A stretch of 64,000 bases of DNA from Streptomyces sp. NBC_01408 (GTDB lineage: Bacteria > Actinomycetota > Actinomycetes > Streptomycetales > Streptomycetaceae). A program made the translations under genes and the position numbers. Positions within the stretch are counted from its first letter, which is position 1. Every line of letters begins with the position of its first letter. The notes beneath the pieces are model-generated. The model made no database searches, was not told the DNA's origin, and was given only the letters and a program-made list of their open reading frames with translations. The DNA lies in NCBI RefSeq assembly GCF_026340255.1, contig NZ_JAPEPJ010000001.1, forward strand, positions 2,969,001-3,033,000, read 5' to 3'. Positions 28,741 through 39,125 of the stretch are shown in pieces.

Positions 28741-28850
28741 CCGTTCCCCGGGCTCTGCCCGGACCCGGTCCTCAAACGCCGGACGGGCTGAAAGACAGCC
28801 TCGCCGGCGTTTGAGGCGCGGGGTCTGGGGCGGAGCCCCAGGGAACGGTG
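28741..28850. repeat. Dispersed repeat, inverted pair forming a ~110-nt imperfect palindrome
   Basis: CCGTTCCCCGGGCTCTGCCC followed by the CTCAAACGCCGG core faces CCGGCGTTTGAGGCGCGGGG and GGGGCGGAGCCCC, ending GGGAACGG. The outer bases (CCGTTCCC and GGGAACGG) pair. The centre is AAAGA near 28791. It separates the WxL-like gene from the DUF916-like frame. Confidence 0.75.
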
Positions 28851-28882
28851 GAAGGGCGGGTCGGGGACGGCTCCGCGCAGCG

Positions 28883-29809
28883 GTGGCCAGGGGCGCGCAA
28901 GGGCTGGTGCTCGGCGGGGTCGCGCTGGCCGCCGTATGGCTGACGCCCGCCGGGACGGCCACGGCGGCGGACAACGGCCAGTGGTCCGTGCTCCCCGCCG
29001 CCAACACCGCCCGGCAGCGGCCGTACTTCTACCTCGCCGCCGCGCCGGGCCAGGCCGTCACCGACGCCGTGACCGTCACCAACCGCACCGACCGGCCCCG
29101 GACCTTCCGGCTCTACGCCGCCGACGCGTACAACACCGCCCGCGACGGCGGCTTCGCCGTGCGCGGCCCCGAGGAGCCGCGGCGGGCCGCCGCCGCGTGG
29201 GCGCGGCTCGACCGGGAGCGGGTCACCGTACCGGCCGGCGGGTCGGTGAGCGTGGCCTTCACCCTGGCCGTCCCCGACCGGGCGGAGCCCGGCGACCACC
29301 CCGGGGCCATCGTGGCCCTGGAGGACCGGCCCGCCGACGCCACCGCCCAGGGGATCGGAGTGCGGCAGGCCGTCGCCGCGCGCGTGTACCTGCGGGTGAC
29401 CGGTCCCACAGCCCCGGCCCTCGCCGTCCGCGAGGTCACCGTCAGCCGTCGCGGCGCGGCCGCGGAGGTCTCGTACACGCTCCACAACCTCGGCAACGTC
29501 ACCCTCCGCCCGCGTGCCGCCCTCACCGCCTCCGGCGCCCTCGGCCGCCCCCTGCCCGGCCGCGAGCTCGCCGGGCTGCCGGCCGAACTGCTCCCGGGCC
29601 AGGAAGTCCGGCTCAGCACCCGCTGGGAGGACCCGCCCGCACTGGAGGCGGCCCGGGTCACGGTGCGCGCGCGGGCCGACGGAACCACAGCTCAGGCCGG
29701 TTCTTCCTATGCCGGCCAGCCCTTCCTCGGCACCTGGCTGGCGGGCCTGTCCGCGCTCGCCGCGGTGGCCTGGTCGGCGCTGGGAGCCGCATCGGGGAGA
29801 ATGGCCCGT
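28883..29809 (+). CDS. DUF916-like (WxL-interacting-type) surface protein, frame open into era
   Basis: From GTG 28883 the frame gives a signal peptide (GLVLGGVALAAVWLTPAGTATAAD). A DUF916-like domain follows (SVLPAANTARQRPYFYL, then APGQAVTDAVTVTNRTDRP and VPAGGSVSVAFTLAVPDRAEPGDHPGAIVAL, shown by its N-R-T-D and PGD.PG motifs). A second beta domain follows (AAAEVSYTLHNLGNVTLRPRA), and a C-terminal membrane helix (FLGTWLAGLSALAAVAWSALG). No stop codon follows. The helix runs through GRMAR directly into Era's first Met in the same frame. Translation would give a 622-residue membrane-anchored fusion with Era inside the cell. The start is weak, since the frame continues upstream into a repeat. 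Confidence 0.65.
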
Positions 29810-30751
29810 ATGAGCGATCGTTCCCCCGAGTCCACCAGCCCGCACCGTGCGGGCTTCGCCTGCTTCGTCGGCCGCCCCAACGCGGGGAAGTCGACCCTCA
29901 CCAACGCACTCGTGGGTACCAAGGTCGCGATCACCTCCAACCGGCCGCAGACCACCCGCCACACCGTCCGCGGCATCGTGCACCGCCCCGACGCCCAGCT
30001 CGTCCTCGTCGACACGCCCGGCCTGCACAAGCCGCGCACGCTGCTCGGCGAGCGGCTCAACGACGTCGTGCGCGCGACCTGGTCCGAAGTCGACGTCATC
30101 GGCTTCTGCCTGCCCGCCGACCAGAAGCTCGGCCCCGGCGACAAGTTCATCGCCAAGGAGCTCGCGGGGATCAAGAAGACCCCCAAGATCGCCATCATCA
30201 CCAAGACCGACCTGGTCGAGTCCAAGGTGGTGGGCGAGCAGCTCATCGCCGTCCACCAGCTCGCCGAGGAGCTCGGCTTCGAGTGGGCCGAGATCGTCCC
30301 GGTCTCGGCGGTCGGCGACAGCCAGGTCCAGCTGCTGGCGGACCTGATCGCGCCGATGCTGCCGGAGAGCCCGCCGCTGTACCCGGAGGGCGACCTCACC
30401 GACGAGCCCGAGATGGTGATGGTCGCGGAGCTGATCCGCGAGGCCGCGCTGGAAGGCGTACGGGACGAGCTCCCGCACTCCATCGCCGTGGTCGTCGAGG
30501 AGATGATCCCGCGCGAGAACCGCCCCGCCGACCGGCCGCTGCTGGACATCCACGCGAACGTCTACATCGAGCGGCCGAGCCAGAAGGGCATCATCATCGG
30601 CCCGAAGGGCGCCCGCCTGAAGGAGGTCGGGATGAAGTCGCGCAAGCACATCGAGGCGCTGCTCGGGACCCCCGTCTTCCTGGACCTCCACGTGAAGGTG
30701 GCCAAGGACTGGCAGCGCGACCCCAAGCAGCTCCGCAAGCTCGGCTTCTGA
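29810..30751 (+). CDS. era: GTPase Era
   Basis: Era is an essential GTPase that binds the 3' end of 16S rRNA during 30S maturation. In the 313-residue product G1 is GRPNAGKSTLTN at 22-33, followed by the switch I region NRPQTTRH and G3 DTPGLHKPR near 79. G4 is TKTDLV near 138 and G5 is SAVGD. The KH domain has HANVYIERPSQKGIIIGPKG and ends in VAKDWQRDPKQLRKLGF. ATG 29810 follows GGGGAG at about 10 bp and matches the usual N-terminus before HRAGFACF. The upstream frame has no stop before this ATG. A TGA in another frame overlaps the ATG (ATGA), the arrangement expected for coupled neighbours. Confidence 0.97.
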   Translation: MSDRSPESTSPHRAGFACFVGRPNAGKSTLTNALVGTKVAITSNRPQTTRHTVRGIVHRPDAQLVLVDTPGLHKPRTLLGERLNDVVRATWSEVDVIGFCLPADQKLGPGDKFIAKELAGIKKTPKIAIITKTDLVESKVVGEQLIAVHQLAEELGFEWAEIVPVSAVGDSQVQLLADLIAPMLPESPPLYPEGDLTDEPEMVMVAELIREAALEGVRDELPHSIAVVVEEMIPRENRPADRPLLDIHANVYIERPSQKGIIIGPKGARLKEVGMKSRKHIEALLGTPVFLDLHVKVAKDWQRDPKQLRKLGF

Positions 30752-30776
30752 TCCTCTTGACGCGCGGGCGGCTGTG

Positions 30777-31430
30777 CTAGCGCAGCCGCCTCACCTTCAG
30801 CGCGTTGTCCGGGCGGCTCCCGGGACTGCCGTCGGGTGCGGTCATGGGCTGGGAGTGTTCCTCGGCGAGCAGGACCTCCCAGCGGCCCTCGGGCAGTTCC
30901 AGCTGGGCCAGGACCTCGTCCGGGGTCGGGAAGCCGATCTCCGCGTGCTTGTCCGGGTCCCACGAGGGCCCGCCCGCGTGGCCCGCGATCAGCAGGACCC
31001 CGCCGGGGGCCACGGCGCGGGCGGCCGTGTGCAGGATCCGCTCGCGGGGGAAGTCCCCGTACGAGTGCAGGAAGCAGGCCGACACGAGGTCGAACTCCCC
31101 CTCGGGGAAGGACTCCGCGAAGTCGTGCCGCTGCCACTCGACCCGGTCGGCCACCCCCGCCTCGGCGGCGTGCTCGGCCGCCCGGCCCAGGGCCACGCCG
31201 GAGATGTCGGTTCCGGTGACCTGCCAGCCCTGCCGGGCCAGCCACACCGCGTCGGCCCCCTCACCGCAGCCGAGGTCCAGGGCACGGCCGGGGGCCAGGT
31301 CCCGGACCTCCCGTACCAGGACGGCGTTGGCGTTGCCGCTCCAGATCCGGTCGCTCTCGCGGTAGCGGTCGTCCCAGAACTCCTGGCCCCCGTCGGGCTG
31401 GATCTCGTGGGTGTGCGCGTGCTCGGTCAC
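30777..31430 (-). CDS. Class I SAM-dependent methyltransferase
   Basis: This 217-residue Rossmann-fold methyltransferase has motif I as ALDLGCGEGADAVWLARQGW near residue 50, and the acidic end of beta 2 is VTGTDIS. Motif IV is FDLVSACFLHSY and motif post-I follows as VEWQRHDFAE. The overall pattern (EFWDDRYRESDRIWSGNANAVLV at the N-terminus, key WDxRY...WSG.N) resembles thiopurine/TehB-like small-molecule methyltransferases. The acceptor is unknown. It is convergent with era, with only 25 bp between stops, and followed upstream by a 109-bp gap in which I see no gene. Confidence 0.88.
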   Translation of the reverse strand: MTEHAHTHEIQPDGGQEFWDDRYRESDRIWSGNANAVLVREVRDLAPGRALDLGCGEGADAVWLARQGWQVTGTDISGVALGRAAEHAAEAGVADRVEWQRHDFAESFPEGEFDLVSACFLHSYGDFPRERILHTAARAVAPGGVLLIAGHAGGPSWDPDKHAEIGFPTPDEVLAQLELPEGRWEVLLAEEHSQPMTAPDGSPGSRPDNALKVRRLR

Positions 31431-31539
31431 GGCGGCCTCTTTCCGTCGGTGTGACTGTGCCGCCGATGCTCCGCCGAGGGGGTCCGGGAGGCAAACATCT
31501 TTGCCGTTTCCGCAAAAGCGCCCCCGGTCCGGACACCCC

Positions 31540-32370
31540 CTAGGCCTCCGGCGGTTCGGCGATCAGGGCCGTCGCCACCCGGCGGAAGCCGATGCGGGAG
31601 TAGACGCGGGCCACGTCCTCGTCGCCCGCGGAGAGGAAGACCGTACGGATCCCGCTCGCGCGGGCCCGCGCGGCCAGGGCCGCCGTCACCCCGAGGGCCA
31701 GGCCCTGGCGCCGCGCCGCGGGCAGGGTTCCGACGGCCACCACCTCGGCGACGTCGCCGACCGGTATGTACTGGCCCGAGCACAGCACCACGCCGTCCCG
31801 GGCGGCGGCCGCCATGACCGAACGGCCCGACGCCAGCATCCCGGACACCCGGGTCCGGCGGGCCTGCGCGTCGGGATCCGCCGTCGCCGCCGCCAGTTCG
31901 GCCGGGCCGGCCTCGCCCACCGCCGTTCCCGGGGCCGCGAAGGCCAGGGCGGGGACCGTCACCGCCGCCGTCAGCAGCGGGTCGTCCGCGTCGATCAGGC
32001 GTACGTCGGGATGGGCGGGGACGGCCTCGGCCGCCGGGTCCAGGACCATCAGGGGGTGCGCGTGGACGTGCAGTCCCGCCGCTTCCACCGCGGCCCGGAG
32101 CGTGGGGCTGGTTTCGGCCACCCATTCGAAGGCCTCGGGGACTTGCAGCTCCCGCTGCCGGGCCCGTACCCGCTCCACGTCGGCCGCGGTCGCCCCGGCG
32201 CCGCCGAGCGCGGGCCGCGCGTAGTACGGCCAGCCCGCGCCCTCCTGGACGAACAGGGTCAGCGGGCCGAAGTCCTCGGCCCGCGCCCCGCCCGCCCGCG
32301 GCACCGTGTCGTAGTACCGCTCCAGCTCGGACAGTTTCCCGCCGACACTGTCGATCTTGTGTTTGGACAT
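31540..32370 (-). CDS. GNAT-family N-acetyltransferase
   Basis: In the 276-residue product the C-terminal half has the GNAT acetyl-CoA signature: VAVGTLPAARRQGLALGVTAALAARARASGI (key R-x-x-G-L-A) and VFLSAGDEDVARVYSRIGFRRV. The N-terminal half is a degenerate GNAT-like region, as in double-GNAT proteins. The start is ATG 32370 (MSKHKIDSVGG); the longer frame upstream reads antisense to the emfourin gene. The acceptor substrate is not known. It follows the protease-inhibitor pair on the same strand but is separated from it by about 90 bp. Confidence 0.85.
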   Translation of the reverse strand: MSKHKIDSVGGKLSELERYYDTVPRAGGARAEDFGPLTLFVQEGAGWPYYARPALGGAGATAADVERVRARQRELQVPEAFEWVAETSPTLRAAVEAAGLHVHAHPLMVLDPAAEAVPAHPDVRLIDADDPLLTAAVTVPALAFAAPGTAVGEAGPAELAAATADPDAQARRTRVSGMLASGRSVMAAAARDGVVLCSGQYIPVGDVAEVVAVGTLPAARRQGLALGVTAALAARARASGIRTVFLSAGDEDVARVYSRIGFRRVATALIAEPPEA

Positions 32371-32459
32371 CGGGCCATCCAAGCAAAGCGGTGCCGCCCG
32401 GACACCTTCTTTAAGTGCCCGGCTTCGGCGTCCGGCTTCGGCGCCCGGCTCAAGCGCCC

Positions 32460-32729
32460 TCAGGCGCCCTCCTTCAGCACGCGCGAGATCAGCGCCCGCT
32501 GGGCGTCCGACAGGTGCGGCTCCTGGCAGGACACCGTCCGCCCGTCCACCGTGATCCGGTACGAGAACCCGTCCCGCACCCGGTCCGCCCCGCGCCCCGG
32601 CGGACCCGGCCGCAGGGCCAGCTGGGCCAGGGCCCGCCACTCGTCCTCGTCGGGCCGGCCCGAGGTGTCCACCTCGGCCCGGCGCTCGATGCCCGCGAAA
32701 CCACCCGTCCTGATCACCAGAATGCGCAT
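32460..32729 (-). CDS. Emfourin-like inhibitor of protealysin-type protease
   Basis: This 89-residue protein (MRILVIRTGGFAGIERRAEVDT to ISRVLKEGA) matches the emfourin-type pattern. It begins with a short beta strand and TGGFAGI, then ends the core in DGFSYRITVDG and the DAQRALI helix. Emfourins are cytosolic inhibitors of protealysin-like M4 proteases and are encoded directly after them, exactly as here (9 bp after the protease stop, same strand). The assignment rests mainly on this pattern and the neighbour. Confidence 0.8.
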   Translation of the reverse strand: MRILVIRTGGFAGIERRAEVDTSGRPDEDEWRALAQLALRPGPPGRGADRVRDGFSYRITVDGRTVSCQEPHLSDAQRALISRVLKEGA

Positions 32730-32738
32730 GGGGACCGT

Positions 32739-33821
32739 TTACCCGGCCAGCGGGACGCCCACCGCCGACCACGCCTTCTGGAGGGCCTGGTGCTCCGCGC
32801 CCCCGTCCCCGTACCGGGTCACGGCCGCCGCCACCGACAGCCGGGCGAAGTCCGCGAAGTCCGCGTCCGAGGCCAGCTCCCCGCCGGTGAGGGTGTCGTA
32901 CCAGATCTGCCCCGCCCGCTCCCAGGCCTTGCCGCCCAGCTCGGTCGCGGCGATGTAGAAGGCGTGGTTGGGGATGCCGGAGTTGATGTGCACCCCGCCG
33001 TTGTCGCGGGAGGTCCGCACGTAGTCGTCCATCGTCGCGGGCTGCGGGTCCTTGCCGAGCTCGTCGTCGTCGTACGCGGTCCCCGGCGCCTTCATCGACC
33101 GCAGCGCGACCCCGCTCACCTCGGGCCCCAGCAGTCCGGCCCCGATCAGCCAGTCCGCCTCCTCCGCCGTCTGCTCCAGCGAGTACTGCTTGATCAGCGA
33201 GCCGAAGACGTCGGACATCGACTCGTTCAGGGCGCCGGACTGCTGGTAGTAGTCGAGGTTCGCCGTGTACTGGGTGACTCCGTGGGTCAGTTCGTGGCCG
33301 ATGACGTCGAGCGACACCGTGAAGTCGAGGAAGAGGTCGCCGTCCCCGTCGCCGAAGACCATCTGCTGCCCGTCCCAGAAGGCGTTGTTGTAGTCCTCGC
33401 CGTAGTGGACGGTCGCGTCCAGGGCCAGCCCGGCGTCGTCGATGGAGCGCCGCCCGAACCCCTTCAGGAACAGCTCGAACGTCGCGCCGAGCCCGGCGTA
33501 CGCCCGGTTGACGGTGGCGTCCTTGCCCGCGGGGTCACGCTCCGCGCGCACCTTCGTGCCGGGCAGCTGGGTGCGGTGCTCGGCGTCGTAGACGGTCCGG
33601 TTCGGCTCGTCGGAGCCGGTGGCGCCCAGGGTGGGGGCGATCCCCCGGACGGTGGTGATCCGGCGGCGGGTACGCAGGAGGGAGTCACGTTCGAGGGTGC
33701 GCTGTGCGAGACCGGCGCGCCGGGCGTCCTCGGACAGGGCGATCCTGTCGAGGAGGTGCGGGGGCACGACGGTGCAGAAGACGGGGTGGCCGTGGGTACG
33801 GGAGGCATCCATGCCCGGCAA
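32739..33821 (-). CDS. M4-family metalloprotease, protealysin-like
   Basis: This 360-residue thermolysin-fold protease has the zinc motif HELTHG near residue 177, the third ligand in GALNESMSDVFG near 199, and the active-site His in HINSGIPNHAFY. There is no signal peptide. Instead there is a short propeptide beginning GHPVFCTVVPPHLLDRIA, which contains the CTxxPPHLL motif of protealysin precursors. The protease is therefore probably made inside the cell and matured by propeptide cleavage. It precedes the emfourin-type gene in a two-gene operon. A start at ATG 33812 is equally possible. Confidence 0.92.
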   Translation of the reverse strand: MPGMDASRTHGHPVFCTVVPPHLLDRIALSEDARRAGLAQRTLERDSLLRTRRRITTVRGIAPTLGATGSDEPNRTVYDAEHRTQLPGTKVRAERDPAGKDATVNRAYAGLGATFELFLKGFGRRSIDDAGLALDATVHYGEDYNNAFWDGQQMVFGDGDGDLFLDFTVSLDVIGHELTHGVTQYTANLDYYQQSGALNESMSDVFGSLIKQYSLEQTAEEADWLIGAGLLGPEVSGVALRSMKAPGTAYDDDELGKDPQPATMDDYVRTSRDNGGVHINSGIPNHAFYIAATELGGKAWERAGQIWYDTLTGGELASDADFADFARLSVAAAVTRYGDGGAEHQALQKAWSAVGVPLAG

Positions 33822-33938
33822 TGTGGCAGTGGGTCATGCCGCTGTCACTAGCTGCGACCATGATTCATTCGCTTGTCTGAAAGAGGTGACGTGGGGTTGA
33901 CGCATCGAACCGACCTTCCGGGAATGAACGAGGCTTAG

Positions 33939-35942
<2,004 letters not shown>

Positions 35943-35957
35943 CCCCTCGTACGTGGA

Positions 35958-35985
35958 CCCCGTCCCTCCCTCCGGAGGGGCGGGG
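35958..35985 (+). terminator. Terminator after leuA
   Basis: CCCCGTCCCTCC pairs with GGAGGGGCGGGG (12 bp with one G-T pair) around a CTCC loop, 15 nt after the stop, followed by TTCCGTCG. Confidence 0.8.
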
Positions 35986-36163
35986 TTCCGTCGTCCCGGA
36001 TCCGGCGCGCGAGGTGCTCGGGCCGCCCCGGCGCGACGGGCGCAGTTCGGCCAAGTCCGCGTCGTGGCAGAGGTTGTCTTGTCACACGACTGACGCATCC
36101 TCATCGATGTGGCTAACATCACGCCAACCCGGCGATGTTGCCGGAAGGTTACGGAGGTGCGAC

Positions 36164-36859
36164 GTGCTGCCAGTTCGGGGTGGGGACGGCCGGAAGCTTA
36201 CGGTCTGGGGCATCCGTACCACCTGGAGCACCGTGGGTGACGGGGAGTTCTTCTGCCCCGCCTGCGGTGGGGACCGCAACTACCGAAGGCGGACCGGGCG
36301 CCGCCGGTTCACCGTCCTGGGGGTGCCGCTGGTGCCGCGTGGGGAAGCCGGGCCCGTCGTCGAGTGCCAGGGGTGCCGGGAGCGCTTCGGCACCGAGGTC
36401 CTCGACCACCTCACCACGACCCGGTTCACGGCCCTGCTGCGCGACGCCGTGCACACCGTGACGCTGGCCGTGCTCGCCGCGGGCGGGACGGCCTCGCAGG
36501 GGGCCCTGGAGGCCGCCGTGTGGGCCGTACGGGCCGTGGGCTTCCAGGACTGCACCGAGGAGCAGCTGGAGGCCCTCGTGGAGGCGCTGTCCACCGAGGA
36601 GGGCCGGCTCGGCCTGTACGACGTCCCGGAGTGCTGCGGGGCAGCCCTGTCGATAGAGCTCCACGAGGCCCTGGAGCCGCTGGCCCCGCACCTGGCCGGC
36701 CCGGGCCGCGAATCGATCCTGCTGCAGGGCGCCCGGATCGCGCTCGCGGACGGCCCGTACACGCCGGCCGAGCGCGAGGTCCTGGCCACCGTGGGCGCCG
36801 CGCTGCGGATCGGCGCGGACGAGGTGGCCCGGCTGCTGTCGGCGGTCCGCGCCCCCTGA
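36164..36859 (+). CDS. TerB-like protein with N-terminal zinc ribbon
   Basis: The 231-residue product begins with a zinc-ribbon segment in which FFCPACGGDRNY supplies one CxxC and VECQGCRERFG the other, with R-rich strands between. The rest is all-alpha and TerB-like: LRDAVHTVTLAVLAAGG, then ILLQGARIALADGPYTPAEREVLATVGAALRI, where the DGPYTPAE loop matches the acidic metal-binding turn of TerB. TerB proteins are linked to tellurite resistance and membrane-stress signalling, but no ter operon is present here. The start is GTG 36164 after GGAGGTGC. It is a stand-alone gene closed by a strong terminator. Confidence 0.82.
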   Translation: MLPVRGGDGRKLTVWGIRTTWSTVGDGEFFCPACGGDRNYRRRTGRRRFTVLGVPLVPRGEAGPVVECQGCRERFGTEVLDHLTTTRFTALLRDAVHTVTLAVLAAGGTASQGALEAAVWAVRAVGFQDCTEEQLEALVEALSTEEGRLGLYDVPECCGAALSIELHEALEPLAPHLAGPGRESILLQGARIALADGPYTPAEREVLATVGAALRIGADEVARLLSAVRAP

Positions 36860-36890
36860 GCCGCCTCGCGGCGGCGTACGGATCTCCCTG

Positions 36891-36918
36891 AGGGCCCGGC
36901 GGATCTCCGCCGGGCCCT
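36891..36918 (+). terminator. Terminator after the TerB-like gene
   Basis: AGGGCCCGGCGGA and its complement form a 13-bp perfect stem about 30 nt after the stop, followed by CGTCTGTG. Confidence 0.85.
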
Positions 36919-37472
36919 CGTCTGTGTACGGGCGGGAGGCGGCGGGGCGGCCCGGAAGCGGCCGAAACGGCCCTGCCGGACGTAACGATCCGGCCGCGCG
37001 CGACCGGATTCGTACCCTCCGGGCGGGGTGCGGGCCGCCGGGGCGGCTGTTTCGGACCGGGTGCGTCCCACCTGTCGGACAGCCGGAGCGGGGAGTGCGA
37101 GTTTGCGCACCTGAAGCGCAGGACCGGTCGTGGCGTGGGCAGTTGGCGTGGAGGTTCGCGACTGCGCGGCCGGAATGCGCCCCTCGGAGGGGTGTTGTAC
37201 ATACGCCTGTGCGGAAGCCTTCGCCATTGGCGGAACCTACAGATCGAAGATCGCCGACCGTCAACAATTTGTAGAAGTCGACGATATCTGTGAGGCCCCC
37301 CACAGGCGTTCAATTCCGGTCACACGACGAGACGCCGCCTGTAACACGGCGGGGCTTCGATTCACGTGAACTCACTGACAACCCTGACGGACCAACGGGT
37401 TAGCGACCCACTCCGGCCAGGGACAACCAGATCTCCTCTCACTTACCTACCTCTTTGAAGGGCCAGGCAGAG
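36919..37472 (+). other. Long non-coding upstream region of the nucleobase permease
   Basis: This stretch of ~550 bp holds no convincing gene; the frames that cross it have no ribosome sites and no recognisable product. From about 37150 the base composition is clearly more AT-rich than the surroundings. Two small hairpins are visible: CTGTG/CACAG (37288-37305) and CGCCG/CGGCG (37333-37351). It probably contains the permease promoter and a long leader. Confidence 0.55.
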
Positions 37473-39038
37473 ATGGCACGTGTCGCCGCCCGGCTTTCCG
37501 GCAACGGAAAGCAGAGCACCCACCCGGTCGACGAGGTGCTCCCCCTCCCCAAGCTCGCGCTCTACGGCTTCCAGCACGTACTCGCGTTCTACGCCGGCGC
37601 GGTGATCGTCCCGATCATCGTCGGCAACGCGCTGAAACTCAGCCCTGAGCAGCTGGTCTACCTGATCAACGCGGACCTCTTCACCTGCGGTATCGCCTCG
37701 ATCATCCAGGCCTTCGGCATCGGCCGGATCGGTGCGCGCCTGCCCCTGATCCAGGGTGTGACCTTCACCGCCGTCTCCCCGATGATCGCCATCGGCCTCG
37801 GCGCGGGCGGCGGGACCGCCGCGCTGCTGGTCATCTACGGTGCGGTCATCACCGCCGGCATAGCGACCTTCGCCTTCGCCTGGCTCCCCGCCAAGGCGTT
37901 CCGGGCCGTCATGAGGCTGTTCCCGCCGGTCGTCACCGGCACGGTGATCACCGTGCTCGGCATCGTCCTGATCCCCGTCGGCCTCAACGACGCGGCGGGC
38001 GGCGTCGGCAGCCCCGACTTCGGCGATCCCAAGCACTTCGCCTACGCCGGCGGCACGATGCTCTTCATCCTGATCCTGATGAAGATCGGCAAGCCGTTCC
38101 TCTCCAGCATCTCGATCCTCCTCGGCCTGGTCGGCGGCACCGCGGCCGCCTTCCTCCTCGGCGACGCGAAGTTCGGCGACGTCGGCAAGTCGGACTGGAT
38201 CGGCGTCACCACCCCCTTCCACTTCGGAGTCCCGAAGTTCGAATGGTTCCCCATCGTCCTGATGCTGATCGTCATGCTGATCACCATGGTCGAGACGACC
38301 GGTGACACTTACGCGGTCGGCGAGATCGTCGAGAAGGACATCGACAGCGAGACCGTCGCCCGCGCCCTGCGCGCCGACGGCGCCGCGACCGCCCTCGGCG
38401 GCGTCCTCAACTCCTTCCCGTACGTCGCCTTCGCCGAGAACGTCGGCCTGGTGCGGATGACGAAGGTCAAGAGCCGGTTCGTGGTCGTCGCCGCCGGTGT
38501 CTTCATGATCGTCCTGGGTCTGCTGCCCAAGGCCGCCGCGATCGTCGCCGCCGTCCCGCACGGGGTGCTCGGCGGCGCCGCGACCGTCATGTTCGGCATG
38601 GTCGCCCTGGCCGGCATCCAGACCCTGGGCAAGGTGGACCTCAAGGAGGAGAAGAACGCGCTGATCGTCGGCGTCTCCCTCGCCTTCGCCCTGCTCCCGG
38701 CCACCGTCCCGGTCTTCTTCTCCAAGCACATGGACGCGGACCTGTCCTCGCTGCTCAACAGCGGTGTCACCCTCGGTGCCACGGCGGCCATCGTCCTCAA
38801 CCTGATCTTCAACGGCCTGGCCAAGGACGACGCGCACGACACGGCCCCCGCCACCGCGGCCGCCATCGACCTGGCCGCGGAACCGGCCGCGGAACCCGCC
38901 GCGGAATCGGCTGCCGAACCCGCCGCCGAGGCGGTCGCCGCGGCGGTCCCCGCCCAGGCGGCGGCCCCCGCGGCCGGATCCGAGAAGGGGTCCGGCTCCA
39001 AGAAGGCGGACGACGCGGAGCCGTCCTCGGCCACCTGA
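37473..39038 (+). CDS. Uracil/xanthine permease, NCS2 family
   Basis: This 521-residue nucleobase:cation symporter has about 14 hydrophobic segments. Family signatures are LYGFQHVLAFYAGAVIVPIIVG in helix 1, and the substrate-site glutamate region VETTGDTYAVGEI in helix 8. The NCS2 signature near helix 10 is GGVLNSFPYVAFAENVGLV, where AENVG replaces the QNVG/TENIG of other members. The xanthine/uric-acid branch is more likely than uracil, but this is not certain. The last ~75 residues are an Ala/Glu/Pro-rich tail (AAEPAAEPAAES repeats) exposed in the cytosol. The start ATG 37473 is preferred over TTG 37455. Confidence 0.9.
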   Translation: MARVAARLSGNGKQSTHPVDEVLPLPKLALYGFQHVLAFYAGAVIVPIIVGNALKLSPEQLVYLINADLFTCGIASIIQAFGIGRIGARLPLIQGVTFTAVSPMIAIGLGAGGGTAALLVIYGAVITAGIATFAFAWLPAKAFRAVMRLFPPVVTGTVITVLGIVLIPVGLNDAAGGVGSPDFGDPKHFAYAGGTMLFILILMKIGKPFLSSISILLGLVGGTAAAFLLGDAKFGDVGKSDWIGVTTPFHFGVPKFEWFPIVLMLIVMLITMVETTGDTYAVGEIVEKDIDSETVARALRADGAATALGGVLNSFPYVAFAENVGLVRMTKVKSRFVVVAAGVFMIVLGLLPKAAAIVAAVPHGVLGGAATVMFGMVALAGIQTLGKVDLKEEKNALIVGVSLAFALLPATVPVFFSKHMDADLSSLLNSGVTLGATAAIVLNLIFNGLAKDDAHDTAPATAAAIDLAAEPAAEPAAESAAEPAAEAVAAAVPAQAAAPAAGSEKGSGSKKADDAEPSSAT

Positions 39039-39056
39039 TCCTCCCAAGGGGTGCTG

Positions 39057-39092
39057 GCCCCTCGCCCGGACCCCGGTCCCGGGCGAGGGGCC
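39057..39092 (+). terminator. Terminator after the permease gene
   Basis: GGCCCCTCGCCCGG pairs with CCGGGCGAGGGGCC over 14 bp around an 8-nt loop, 18 nt after the stop, followed by TTCGCTGT. Confidence 0.88.
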
Positions 39093-39113
39093 TTCGCTGT
39101 CGGTGCGGCAGGC

Positions 39114-39119
39114 GACAAT
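39114..39119 (+). promoter_or_regulatory. -10-like hexamer of recO
   Basis: GACAAT lies six bases before ATG 39126, right after the permease terminator. The same GACAAT-N6-ATG arrangement occurs at dusB (49319-49331). It suggests a leaderless recO transcript. Confidence 0.45.
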
Positions 39120-39125
39120 GGGCCC

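Noticed and set aside
29514..29813. Alternative frame ending in a TGA that overlaps the era start, as the true C-terminus of the upstream protein
   Set aside because: That frame is Arg/Pro/Ser-rich with no membrane helix, whereas the frame continuous with era encodes a clear C-terminal membrane segment. It is mentioned only because a nearby 1-nt error could bring its TGA into use.
36924..37274. 116-codon frame between the TerB-like gene and the permease
   Set aside because: No ribosome site, Arg/Gly/Pro-rich composition and no domain; it lies in what looks like a regulatory region.
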